Part shown: positions 1-12,200 of the stretch, in pieces
Numbering within the stretch: position 1 is the stretch's first letter
Layout of the letters: each line of letters starts with the position of its first letter
Assembly (NCBI RefSeq): GCF_008065135.1
Contig: NZ_CP042914.1
Location: forward strand, 5,933,404-5,997,403
Origin: Roseimaritima ulvae
Lineage (GTDB): Bacteria; Planctomycetota; Planctomycetia; Pirellulales; Pirellulaceae
DNA length: 64,000 nucleotides
Reading direction: 5' to 3'
Program-made: the position numbers and the translations under genes
Notes under the pieces: generated by a model
Seen by the model: only the letters and a program-made list of their open reading frames with translations
What the model was told of the DNA's origin: nothing
Database searches by the model: none

Positions 1-2
1 CG

Positions 3-1673
3 GCAACCGCAGACACCATCGCCCAGGCCATACAAATCGGACGACACGGCATCCGCATTCGTCGCGGCGATAACGTGGGACTGTTACTGCCCTCGGTCGC
101 GGTCGATCGAAACTGGAACGCCACTCAATTCCTGGACGCCGTTTGTCAAAAAGCCAACCTGCCGCCCGGCGTATGGCGAGGCGGCGACTGCGAACTGAAA
201 CGCTTTGAAGGCGTCTATTTTGGCGGCCGTCTGTTGGGTTCCGACGGAACGCCTTTGGAAGCCTTCAAACGCGAGGAAAAACCGCTGCTCGAACCCTCCG
301 CGTTGCAAGCCTTGAAGGACTGGATATTGCAGAACTTGTCGGCGCTGCGCAGTGGAGCCACGCCAATGTACTATGCCAACGGCGTGGTCGATCAAACCGT
401 TTTGGGTGTCGTATTGCAGTTGACGCCCACCGGCCAATCGCCGATCAGTTGGTTGCGGATGTCGTTGGTCAACGGCCTGCCGCTGCAGTCCACGATGTTT
501 CAGCTAACGCAAAACGCCGCGGCGACGTTTGCACAGCAATCTCCGACTGACGAGGTAGCCGTCGACGTCGCGGTGCTGTCCGCCGCGGTCGCCCACGGCA
601 TCGCTGAATCGGTTGACCTGCAGGGTGTCCAACCAAGGCGCCGAACGGTGTTGGCCACCAATGGTCGGCATTGGTCGCTGGCGTTCGATCCTTCGCAATC
701 TGCACAAGAAACGCTCGCCGAGATGTTGGCAAAGCGGAAGGGAAAATTGCGTCCCGCGACGACGTCGGTGTATTCGCTGGTCTGCGACTCCACCTCCGCT
801 CCGTTGCACGTTTGGTTGGGGCCGGAAGCCGAAACGGATTTTGGTCCGCGACCGCCCGCCGTGGCCGGGTCGTTTTATCCGGCAGAGGACAACGAGCGAG
901 AGCAGTTGGTCGACGAGCTGCTCGAGGTACTGCCGAGCGCGGAGCCACAAGTCGTGCAAGCCGCCATGGTTCCGCACGCCGGCCTGCGGTATTCGGGACG
1001 TATCGCCGCGGACGTGTGGCGACGGATTCAGATTCCCAAAAACGTATTGATGATCGGTCCCAAACACACCCGACACGGTGTCGACTGGGCGATCGCGCCG
1101 CACGATCGATGGGAACTCTCGCCAACAGCTAGTCTGCCGGGATCGGTCGAACTGGCGCAAAGTCTGCAATCGCATCTCTCGGGCAGCGAACTGGACAGCG
1201 TGGCGCACCGGCAAGAGCATTCGTTTGAAACGCAGCTGCCGCTGCTGTATCGCTTGGCGCCGGACGCTCAAATCGTTTGCTTGGCGATCGGCAGCGCCGA
1301 CTGGCAGCAGATTCAAACGGCCGCCGACGATTTGGCTCGCTGGATCCAAACCTTGCCCGAATCGCCTCTGATGGTGATCAGCAGTGACATGAACCATTTT
1401 GCGGATGAGCAAGAGACCCATCGCCGCGACGCGTTGGCCATGGAACAACTGCAAGCCTGCGATCCGCGAGCTCTGTTAGACGTTTGCGAACGAGAGAACA
1501 TCAGCATGTGTGGACGTATACCGGCGGCCTTGGTGTTGCAGACCTTGCGTAACCTGCAACGCCCGATCACCGGGCAACTGGTCGCCCGAGGCACCTCGGC
1601 CGACACCACCGGCGACAGCAGCCGAGTCGTCGGCTACGCGGGGATGTTGTTCCCAAGTACGTCCGGCCCGTAG
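3..1673 (+). CDS. AMMECR1-Memo fusion protein, 5' end beyond the window
   Basis: The reading frame is open to the left edge, so this gene is partial; the GTG at 75 is internal to the AMMECR1 domain and not a believable start. The first visible residues (GRHGIRIRRGDNVGLLLP, then a segment ending PPGVW) match the C-terminal half of the AMMECR1 domain. A middle section (roughly nt 280-830) is unassigned. From about nt 850 a Memo-type domain follows: PPAVAGSFYP, VPHAG, GPKHT, EHSFETQLPLL and SSDMNHF, which are the family's metal-ligand and dioxygenase-like motifs, ending TTGDSSRVVGYAG. AMMECR1 and Memo usually pair with a radical SAM protein as the AmmeMemoRadiSam set, whose function is unsettled. 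The radical SAM partner may lie upstream, outside the window. The TAG stop lies inside a repeat copy. Confidence 0.85.
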   Translation, partial: ATADTIAQAIQIGRHGIRIRRGDNVGLLLPSVAVDRNWNATQFLDAVCQKANLPPGVWRGGDCELKRFEGVYFGGRLLGSDGTPLEAFKREEKPLLEPSALQALKDWILQNLSALRSGATPMYYANGVVDQTVLGVVLQLTPTGQSPISWLRMSLVNGLPLQSTMFQLTQNAAATFAQQSPTDEVAVDVAVLSAAVAHGIAESVDLQGVQPRRRTVLATNGRHWSLAFDPSQSAQETLAEMLAKRKGKLRPATTSVYSLVCDSTSAPLHVWLGPEAETDFGPRPPAVAGSFYPAEDNEREQLVDELLEVLPSAEPQVVQAAMVPHAGLRYSGRIAADVWRRIQIPKNVLMIGPKHTRHGVDWAIAPHDRWELSPTASLPGSVELAQSLQSHLSGSELDSVAHRQEHSFETQLPLLYRLAPDAQIVCLAIGSADWQQIQTAADDLARWIQTLPESPLMVISSDMNHFADEQETHRRDALAMEQLQACDPRALLDVCERENISMCGRIPAALVLQTLRNLQRPITGQLVARGTSADTTGDSSRVVGYAGMLFPSTSGP

Positions 1674-1817
1674 CCGAAGTCGCCAGACTTTGGACGTGCG
1701 ACTGTAGCCGAAGTCGCCAGAGTTTGGACGTGCGCGAGAGACAGGTACCGTCCAAACTCTGGCGAGTTCGGCTACGGGTGGAGCGGGTACCGTCCAAACT
1801 CTGGCGAGTTCGGCTAC
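1670..1817. repeat. Cluster of four GTAG-type REP hairpins between convergent genes
   Basis: Two direct copies (1670-1695, 1704-1729) are followed by two inverted copies (1750-1775, 1792-1817) of a 26-nt unit. Each unit has GTAG next to a hairpin with arms CCGAAGTC/GACTTTGG or CCGAACTC/GAGTTTGG and loop GCCA. The two-plus-two inverted layout resembles enterobacterial BIME clusters. It lies between the convergent AMMECR1-Memo and sufS genes, so it could act as a bidirectional terminator (inference). Further copies are at 19136-19160, 22956-22980, 22995-23020, 23034-23058, 33394-33419 and 62682-62707. Confidence 0.9.
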
Positions 1818-1825
1818 GGTGCGTG

Positions 1826-3124
<1,299 letters not shown>

Positions 3125-3526
3125 GGATTGGTTTTTGATTTTGCAATGGAGGGAACATGAAGCCACGTTGCTACCTTCGCCAGAAGGTAATTAAAGCGGC
3201 ATTCTCTCGTGACTTCGTAGCATGGGGCTCTCTTCGTAGCATGGGCCCCCGGCCCAGGGCTGTAAGGGTAAGAAACACAATGAAAACGGCCTTTTCTCGT
3301 AAAACACAACCATGCATCTGAGAATTTGATTTTTGACTTTCCTGCAAAAGCCGGGAAAAGCGACGTTTGACGACACCCTTACAGCCCTGGGCCCCCGGCC
3401 CGTGGCTGGAATGCTACATACCTGAGTTACACGGGCCAGGGGCCAATCCTACCTATTCGATTTACACGGGCCGGGGGCCCATGCTACGGGATACCCACGC
3501 TCTGGCGAGCGTAGCTACGGGTTGGC
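3125..3526. repeat. Intergenic region with GTAGCATGGGCC-type palindromic repeats
   Basis: About 400 bases between sufU and sufS hold no convincing gene. They contain several copies, in both orientations, of a GTAG plus CATGGGCC/GGCCCGTG hairpin: degenerate at 3217, clear at 3236-3258, an arm at 3388-3404, degenerate inverted at 3430-3451 and clear inverted at 3465-3487. The sequence also contains a matched CAGCCCTGGGCCCCCGGCCC pair around 3244-3270 and 3381-3402. A promoter for sufS should lie here, but I cannot identify one with confidence. Confidence 0.75.
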
Positions 3527-3961
3527 TTAGGATTCTTCGCCCAGGCTGGGGCCGCCGAAGGTGACCGAATCGTCGTCATCGTCGACGGGCGAGTGCATGG
3601 CGCGTTGCACCACTCGCCAGGACAGCAAGCAGCATTTCTGCCGGTTGGGTGTCAGTTGGGGTCCGAACAATTCCAGCATTTCGGTTGCTGAGAATTCTTT
3701 CAATTCGTCCAGCGTCATGCCCTCGATCTTTTCCATTAGCATGGACGCTGAGGCCTGACTGATCACACAGCCTTTACCTTCAAACCAGGCTTCGCGAATT
3801 TTCCCATCGTCGTCCAGGTTCAGTTCCACGCGGATCTCGTCGCCACACAGCGGGTTGTTTCCTTCTTCGGCGTGGGTCGCCGTTTCACATTGCCCACGAT
3901 GGTAGGGATCTTCGTAGTGATCGAGGACGTGTTCTTCGTAGATATCTTGTTCTGAGGGCAT
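3527..3961 (-). CDS. sufU: SufU/IscU-like Fe-S assembly protein
   Basis: This 144-residue NifU-N/IscU-family protein carries the three conserved cysteine contexts: NPLCGDEI, GKGCVISQASASMLME and KCCLLSW. In Gram-positive-type systems SufU binds zinc and accepts sulfur from SufS. Presence next to sufS supports the SufU assignment over a general scaffold. The ATG at 3961 is preferred to the GTG at 3964. Only five bases separate it from the stop of the preceding gene (3967), so it may be the last gene of the MoxR/BatA operon. An acidic stretch DDDDD lies near the C-terminus. Confidence 0.88.
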   Translation of the reverse strand: MPSEQDIYEEHVLDHYEDPYHRGQCETATHAEEGNNPLCGDEIRVELNLDDDGKIREAWFEGKGCVISQASASMLMEKIEGMTLDELKEFSATEMLELFGPQLTPNRQKCCLLSWRVVQRAMHSPVDDDDDSVTFGGPSLGEES

Positions 3962-3966
3962 CACAG

Positions 3967-4998
3967 TTATTTATCGGTGGCCAATTTACGGAAGTAGGCT
4001 TCGATTGCGTCACGATAGTGAGTGGGCAAGTCGCGGCCAATTTTTTGCAGTGCTTCTTGACGTTCAGCAGGTGGCAGTTTACCCCAACCGTCGCGGTCGC
4101 CCAGATCACGGCGATCGACGTCGCCGTTGCCTCCGCCGCCGGCGGCTTGGCTATCCTGCATGGGTTGGGACTGTCCGCCTTGAGCGTTACCGCTGCCGCC
4201 GCCAGAGCTTTGTTGTTGCTGCTGCTGTTGTTGTTGCTGTTGCTCGATCTTGTCGATCAACTTCGATAGTTTATCAATAATTGCCTGTTCTTGCTGCTGG
4301 ACTTTGTCGTTGGCGCGGCCCAAATCCAGCCGCCGCTCCACGTCACTCATCATTCGCGAGATTTCATCCAACGAGTCTTCCTCCAGAGGCTTGATATCGG
4401 CCAACATCAATTTGGCCGTGCGAGCGTACCGCACCGGGCACTGTTGATCATTTTCCAGCAACAGCCGCAGGTCCGCCAGCGTCTGTTTTTTGTGTAGCAG
4501 GGAATGATTACAAGCGGCTCGGTAAAACAACAGCGTGGCCGGATCGATGAACGTGGCAACTTCCACATCGGCCAACAACGGCAAGGCCTCGTCGAACAAC
4601 CGCTCGCGAACCAGACCGCGACCGATATAGGCTTCGACAACGCTTCGCAGCGGAGTGGCCAGTTTGTTCAAACGTTCGTCGGCGGCCTCGAACGGCTGCT
4701 CAGTGAGCGACTGCATGATTTCGTCGATGGCGGGGACAGCGGCGGCCGCGGCATTGACAAACGCATCCAGACGATCGGTGGCGGCATCTTCCAGACTGAC
4801 CGCAAACAGTTCGATGGCCTGTTCGATCAACTGCGGCGAGGCGTTTTGTTGGGTCAGCGCATCTCGCAGGATCTCGACCGAAACATCGTCCGCGGGCGTC
4901 TGCCAGGCGGCGTCCCGCTGCAACGCATCCGACGCGGCCATGACGAACGAAAACGGCATCAGCAACGTTGCGGCAATCCATCCGATTCGATTCATCAT
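3967..4998 (-). CDS. Secreted helical (TPR-like) protein with poly-Gln tract, end of MoxR/BatA operon
   Basis: A 343-residue protein with a signal peptide (MMNRIGWIAATLLMPFSFVMA). Residues about 25-210 are helical and leucine/alanine rich, suggestive of TPR-like repeats, but I recognise no named family. A run of about eleven glutamines (around nt 4205-4245) is followed by a Gly/Ser-rich linker and a C-terminal segment with WGKLPPAERQEALQKIGRDLPTHYR. That last motif recurs in proteins encoded with aerotolerance-type operons in planctomycetes (recollection, not searched). It lies 23 bp after the coiled-coil gene, so it is probably co-transcribed. Periplasmic location is inferred. Confidence 0.75.
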   Translation of the reverse strand: MMNRIGWIAATLLMPFSFVMAASDALQRDAAWQTPADDVSVEILRDALTQQNASPQLIEQAIELFAVSLEDAATDRLDAFVNAAAAAVPAIDEIMQSLTEQPFEAADERLNKLATPLRSVVEAYIGRGLVRERLFDEALPLLADVEVATFIDPATLLFYRAACNHSLLHKKQTLADLRLLLENDQQCPVRYARTAKLMLADIKPLEEDSLDEISRMMSDVERRLDLGRANDKVQQQEQAIIDKLSKLIDKIEQQQQQQQQQQQSSGGGSGNAQGGQSQPMQDSQAAGGGGNGDVDRRDLGDRDGWGKLPPAERQEALQKIGRDLPTHYRDAIEAYFRKLATDK

Positions 4999-5021
4999 GA
5001 CACCCTTGATAAAAACGTTGA

Positions 5022-6992
<1,971 letters not shown>

Positions 6993-7026
6993 AAGAAACC
7001 TCGGGGTATTCTGTGCAACGAGTGGG

Positions 7027-9381
7027 TTATTTAAATAGATCGCGAATCCGTTGATTTCGTTCCGTTTCAGTGTCATCGATTAGACCATCTTGCGCTTCCA
7101 TCAGCGATCGCACGAGGTCCAAAATCTCATTGTAGCTTTCTAAATCCAACATTTTCTCCAGCACGGCCGTCAACTCCAATAATACCTGATCGGCTGACTG
7201 GACCGCCAATGCGGTTTGTTCACGGGCCACGGTGGGTTCATCAAGGCGGCGTTCCATGCCGGTAATCTGCTGCGAAAGGGTATCCAATGAACCGTCGACC
7301 ACTTTTCGCAGCGGATCCGCCACCCCCTCGCTCAGCCGTTTGCGGCGATCGACCGAGTCGACGCGGTTGTTAACCATTTCCGCCAGCAGATCGTCGACCG
7401 AAGTGGCCAATCCGGACAATTCTTCACTGGTTTTCGATGCTTGCAGGCCCGCCTGCTGGATCCGCAGTCGCAGAATCTGCCGTTGGCGGTCCGCTGCATC
7501 GTTTTCGTCATCGTTGGCCGGGTCCGGTTCGGGAGCCGACTGCATGGCCACGCTGTCGACGTCCGCAGTCCAGCCTTCGCGGCGAAGCAGGTCGAGCGAA
7601 TCGCGGAGCGAGCGGGTTTCGTCGATGGTTTGTTCCAGCCGCGCCCGCAGCGCCAATTCGCGGCGTTCCAGCAAGGCCAACAGAGCGTCGGCGGTGACAA
7701 TTTCCAAGCGATAAACTTCTGAACGCGAGAGATGTTCGCCGCCCAGGTCGTACCCGTCGGCCGCTTCCCCAAACACATTGACGGCTTGTCCGGGCAGCAA
7801 TTCGGTCAACCGTCCGGCCGCCGTCAGCTCTCGCAAGTCCAGCGCTGTACTGAAAGAGCCATTACGATCGATCTGCACCGGTTGGCTGGTCGGTTGCGGC
7901 ACCTGCTCGATCACCGGCACCACCGAGACTTCGGCAGCCGTGACGCCGTAGTCGTCCAGGATCGTACCCTCGATGGGAATCCGCGCCGCGGCGGTGACCG
8001 CCAGGTCGATGCCCTGCAGACGCATCTCGATCTCTGGCGGCGTATCGCTAACCACGCCAAAGAAGTAGCGGAACGGAGCCTGCGCGGAAATCTGCTCGCG
8101 GTCGATCGGCACGATCACCACACTGATCGGTTGGCGGACGTCCGCGATCGTAAACCGAAACGTCTTGCCATCGGCTTCCAACTCATAGTCGCTGACCGGT
8201 ACAACCGTCTCTCCACTGGTCACCAGCACGTCCAGATTATCGGCCAACGGCTTACTGGCGGTTCCCACCAACTGCACCCGAGACCCTTCACGGAGCCGCA
8301 AGCCGGGTTGGTAGTCGGTGGTCATGTCGGGCAGTTTGCTGCCCGGATCGGTGCGCAGGTAGCCGGGATAATAGGTGATCACCTTCAAGCGGCTGATCGA
8401 CGGCGGTGGCACGGTTTCGATTCGAAAGTCGTCTAGTCGAGCGTCCAAGCCGCGGATCGAAAAACTCAGGTCGCCCGCCAAGCCACTCAGCGGCGGCCCA
8501 TCGAGCACAAAGTCCTGAAAGCCATCCACCACGCGGCCCACCCGTCGCATATTGGCCTGCCCACGGGTGCCGTCTTCGGTCTTGTAGTACAGCGTGCAGA
8601 CGTCCGGCACGACCGCATCATCGGCGGCGGCTCGGATTCGCAGCGTGGCATTGGCGCCTTTGGCCAAGCGAGCCACTCCGTCGTGAAATTCCACCTTCTG
8701 TACCGGCCCGGTATCGTCTTGTTCGGCGGTCACTTTGGGAATTTCCAGGCCCACCATTTCCAGCTCGGCATCGCGCGGCCAGGGCGTATCGGTCAATAAC
8801 AACAACCGTCCGGCGGCGCGACCAAACACTTGTGGGCTAAAAATCAACAGCGCCGCGGCGGCCACCAATAGCGGCACCACGGCGTAGGCTTTGCGGTGCA
8901 GCGGTTCGCGTCGCAGGACCCGCGAAGTATCCACCGAATCGGCAGCCGCCGCGACCTGCTGATGCACCTCTTGCAGCAGCGCCGGCGCGTGGGCATCGCC
9001 ACTGCGGTGGGGATCGCCCAATTGCACCGCGGTGATCAAGCGACCGCCCAAATCGGGATTATGGCGTTCCAGCAGTAGGGCCAAACTATCGTCGGGCAAC
9101 GAGCGATTTAAGCGGCCGACAAGCAAGCGACTGATCAGCACCAGCAGCACGCCGCCCACCGCGATTAATAGCAGCAGCCTTGCCGAGCGGGGCATTTCCG
9201 TGCCGCCCAATAACACCGGCACATAATCCAGCAGGATTCCGATCCAGAACCCCGCCAACAGCACGGCGACGATCGCCAGCAGCGAGTCCCACACGATGTA
9301 CCGGCGAACGCGGGCGCGCAGTCCTGCCAGCAGCCCGCCTAGTCGCGGATCGAGGTACGGATGGGATTGCTGGTTTGCCAT
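7027..9381 (-). CDS. DUF4175-like membrane protein of the MoxR/BatA operon
   Basis: A 784-residue protein. The ATG at 9381 (MANQQSHPYLD) is preferred over 9474, which would overlap the preceding gene by 64 bp. Two hydrophobic segments lie near residues 28-52 and 60-80 and a third (VVPLLVAAAALLIF) near residue 175. A long extracytoplasmic part of beta-rich character and a C-terminal helical section follow. The arrangement resembles DUF4175-type proteins found with VWA and DUF58 genes, but the family call rests on architecture only. It probably anchors or presents the following coiled-coil protein in the envelope (inference). Confidence 0.72.
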   Translation of the reverse strand: MANQQSHPYLDPRLGGLLAGLRARVRRYIVWDSLLAIVAVLLAGFWIGILLDYVPVLLGGTEMPRSARLLLLIAVGGVLLVLISRLLVGRLNRSLPDDSLALLLERHNPDLGGRLITAVQLGDPHRSGDAHAPALLQEVHQQVAAAADSVDTSRVLRREPLHRKAYAVVPLLVAAAALLIFSPQVFGRAAGRLLLLTDTPWPRDAELEMVGLEIPKVTAEQDDTGPVQKVEFHDGVARLAKGANATLRIRAAADDAVVPDVCTLYYKTEDGTRGQANMRRVGRVVDGFQDFVLDGPPLSGLAGDLSFSIRGLDARLDDFRIETVPPPSISRLKVITYYPGYLRTDPGSKLPDMTTDYQPGLRLREGSRVQLVGTASKPLADNLDVLVTSGETVVPVSDYELEADGKTFRFTIADVRQPISVVIVPIDREQISAQAPFRYFFGVVSDTPPEIEMRLQGIDLAVTAAARIPIEGTILDDYGVTAAEVSVVPVIEQVPQPTSQPVQIDRNGSFSTALDLRELTAAGRLTELLPGQAVNVFGEAADGYDLGGEHLSRSEVYRLEIVTADALLALLERRELALRARLEQTIDETRSLRDSLDLLRREGWTADVDSVAMQSAPEPDPANDDENDAADRQRQILRLRIQQAGLQASKTSEELSGLATSVDDLLAEMVNNRVDSVDRRKRLSEGVADPLRKVVDGSLDTLSQQITGMERRLDEPTVAREQTALAVQSADQVLLELTAVLEKMLDLESYNEILDLVRSLMEAQDGLIDDTETERNQRIRDLFK

Positions 9382-9410
9382 AACTTTACAAATACCGGAG
9401 TTTACTTTTT

Positions 9411-12200
9411 CTAAGCTAGTCGATGCAGGCGGCGGACGACCCATTCGAACGTCAAACAGGTCGCCAATAACCACATCAAACTAGCGTGCATCCGTCGTCC
9501 AAAATCGCGATCCGGTGTGCCCGGTAGGACGGTGGTTTGCGGTTGCGGTTGAATGTTTTCGACCAACACATCGGTCGCCGCCACGGAGACCGCGTCGGCC
9601 GCTCCCGCGGAACCGGCCGGAAGATCGATGGGCAGGAACACGCCGCCGGTCATCGCCGCCACGGCTTTTAAATCGTCGTCGTTGCGTCGCGGTCGTTCCA
9701 GCTCCAGCGTCGGTAGACGAACCTGGATCGTTTGTCGCAGCACCTGCTCTTCCAAGGCATCGCCGAGGGTCAGACGCAGTTCATAACTGCCAGCTTCGCG
9801 AACCACCAAACGGCCACCGTAGGTCCCGGCCCGCGGTTCACCGGGCAGCGGGGTGAGGCGAATTTTGTCGATCCGGCCGCCCGGTGCCAACAGATCGGCC
9901 TCCACACTGGGCACGTCCAAGGGTTCAAACTGTTCGTCGCTCAGCACGGCTCGCACGATCACCGTTTCGCCGACCAAGGCACGGGGTCGATCGACCAGCA
10001 GGATGCCGCGATTGGAGTCTCGCAACAAACGGCCTTCGCTAACCCACCGCAGCAATTTGGTGTAGTAGCTGTCAAACAGAGCGTCGTCGACACCGCGCAA
10101 CCGCCACATTTCGCCGCTGCCCTGAAAAAACACCCGGCCGGCACCAAAGAACTGCGAGGCCATGTAGACCGGATATTCTTCGCTGATGGCCGTCGTGGGA
10201 TCGGAGAAATAGCTGTACACCTTGGCCGCGGGCTTGGCATCTTTGACGCCCACATAGTCGTACACGCCGCCGGATTCTTCCCAGGCTTCGAAGCTGGACT
10301 TGGGTTCGTAGGTGAGCCACAAGAATTCGGTCCGCAGGGCTTCGGGGGTAAACTTCAACGGCCACTGTGTATCGCCACCGACCCGCCCGCCACGCAGCAA
10401 CGGGTTATTGGTGGCTAAGTTGACGGGAAAGAAGCCGGCCAGTTTACTGACCCGCGGGTCGGTGCGTTTGGAGGACCATTCGGGCATGTACACCGGACCG
10501 GCCACGAGAATCAATCCGCCGGCCTGCTCGGACAACCAGCGATCCATCAAATCCAATTGAGCGGCATCCAGTTGCAGCCAATCGACGTCAAAGGCCACGA
10601 TGGCGTCGTATTCAAACAGGGCTTCGGCCGTCTCCGGAAATCCGCTCAACTGTTCATCCGCATCCTGGCTCATCCCCGGCTGACCGGTCTGCAGCCAGAC
10701 GTCCAACCGCGTCGATTCATCGCGGTACAGCAGGTTGCGAACAAAGCGGTATTCGCGAGTTGGCCCGCCGGCGATCGCCAGCACTCGCAGTTTGCGAGCC
10801 ACCACTTCATAGCGCGCGTCACGCAGGTTGTCTTCGCTGTTTTGATCCTCCGGCGGAGCGACCACGCGGATCGCCAACCGACGTCGGCCCACGGCTTCCG
10901 GTTCAACTTCAAAACGAATTCCCGTCAGCGTGCCGTCGACGGGCAACTCTACTTCTTGGCTGTCGATCACCTGGCTGGAAAGTTGTTCGTTGTCGGCCCC
11001 ATCTAGCAGTTGCACCTGAACCTTCAAGTCCTCCGTGCCGCTGGCCTGCAGGACGGCGGACACAGAAAACTTGTCGCCGGGATAGACGCGGCGTGGGGCA
11101 TCCAGGTCGACGATGCGAACATTCACCGGAGCTTCGGACGAGCCCAGCCCCAGAGGATAGATCGCCACACCGCCGCGGGCCGCCAGGCTGGCCGCCGAGA
11201 CGGCCGGGGTGCCGCCATTGGTTTGTCCGTCAGTCAACACGACCACGCCGGCCAGGGTTGCCGGGTCGTGCCGCATCAAAACACTGCGGATCGCGTCGCC
11301 GATATGGGTTTGCGCACCGGCGGCCAATAGCGTTTGATTCCAGTCTTCCACTCGCGGCGAGGGCGGCGGAGCGTCTTCGTCGGTTTCCTGTTCCGCTTCG
11401 ACGTCGGCCGGCGGCGGTTCCACGCCCAGCAGTGAGGCCAGCGAACGTTGGGTGTTGAGGGTCCAGGTACCGCCCAATAAAACGCCGCCCAAAACGATCA
11501 ACACGGCCCCACCGAGTAACGGCTGTCCCAGTGAAACGACTCGTCCGGTACCGCCTAAAAAGAGCGACACCAAACACAGCACCAAGGCCGTCAACACGGT
11601 CAACAAACCAATCACCGCGAACCGCGAGGAAACCACCTCGGCCTCGGCTTGCGTATCGGTATCGTCTTCGGCGTCGGCGTCGAGTTCGGACTGTCCCACG
11701 CGGACATCCAATTCACGCGGCTCGTCGCCCTCGTCAAAGCCGTAGACGGTCACCCGCTGTTGGGCGGAGAGTTTATCCAGCACGCCGGATTCGCTGAGGA
11801 TTTGTGAGGCGATCTCGATCCGCGTGGGCGCACCGACCTCGTTGGCCGCCGGCAACGACATGCTCTGGCTGGTATCGACCAATACCGCCACCTCGCTCTG
11901 TCGAGTGACCAATTGCTGCACTCGGCGGGTCAGGCCGAAAAAGAAAAAGATCAGCCCCAGCAGGGTCGTTAAGCGAAGAAAGATCAGCGTGGTGCGAACC
12001 AGCGGCGGCAACTCTTCGGTATCGCGACGGTACAGCCGGACCATCAGCCACAGGATCAGGGCGATCACGGCGAACGTCAGCGCCCAGGCCCACCAACCAT
12101 CCAGCCAAGCGACGCGTTCGAGCGAATACACGATCTCTCGTCGCGATGCGCCATCGCTGATAACCGAATCGGGCGGAGCGGATTGTGCGAATAGATTCAT
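9411..12200 (-). CDS. VWA-domain membrane protein, operon with BatA-like gene
   Basis: A 929-residue membrane protein. Two TM helices lie at about residues 38-57 and 70-92, then a von Willebrand A domain starts with the MIDAS motif VLVDTSQSMS (about residues 104-113). The VWA domain is interrupted by an insert with two more hydrophobic segments and an acidic low-complexity stretch, and then continues with GVVVLTDGQTNGG. A glutamine-amidotransferase-like segment (YDAIVAFDVDW, LILVAGPVYMPE) follows, then beta domains and a C-terminal TM helix. Such proteins are common in planctomycete MoxR clusters; their biochemical role is not established. Its start overlaps the stop of the upstream gene as ATGA, indicating translational coupling. 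Confidence 0.85.
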   Translation of the reverse strand: MNLFAQSAPPDSVISDGASRREIVYSLERVAWLDGWWAWALTFAVIALILWLMVRLYRRDTEELPPLVRTTLIFLRLTTLLGLIFFFFGLTRRVQQLVTRQSEVAVLVDTSQSMSLPAANEVGAPTRIEIASQILSESGVLDKLSAQQRVTVYGFDEGDEPRELDVRVGQSELDADAEDDTDTQAEAEVVSSRFAVIGLLTVLTALVLCLVSLFLGGTGRVVSLGQPLLGGAVLIVLGGVLLGGTWTLNTQRSLASLLGVEPPPADVEAEQETDEDAPPPSPRVEDWNQTLLAAGAQTHIGDAIRSVLMRHDPATLAGVVVLTDGQTNGGTPAVSAASLAARGGVAIYPLGLGSSEAPVNVRIVDLDAPRRVYPGDKFSVSAVLQASGTEDLKVQVQLLDGADNEQLSSQVIDSQEVELPVDGTLTGIRFEVEPEAVGRRRLAIRVVAPPEDQNSEDNLRDARYEVVARKLRVLAIAGGPTREYRFVRNLLYRDESTRLDVWLQTGQPGMSQDADEQLSGFPETAEALFEYDAIVAFDVDWLQLDAAQLDLMDRWLSEQAGGLILVAGPVYMPEWSSKRTDPRVSKLAGFFPVNLATNNPLLRGGRVGGDTQWPLKFTPEALRTEFLWLTYEPKSSFEAWEESGGVYDYVGVKDAKPAAKVYSYFSDPTTAISEEYPVYMASQFFGAGRVFFQGSGEMWRLRGVDDALFDSYYTKLLRWVSEGRLLRDSNRGILLVDRPRALVGETVIVRAVLSDEQFEPLDVPSVEADLLAPGGRIDKIRLTPLPGEPRAGTYGGRLVVREAGSYELRLTLGDALEEQVLRQTIQVRLPTLELERPRRNDDDLKAVAAMTGGVFLPIDLPAGSAGAADAVSVAATDVLVENIQPQPQTTVLPGTPDRDFGRRMHASLMWLLATCLTFEWVVRRLHRLA

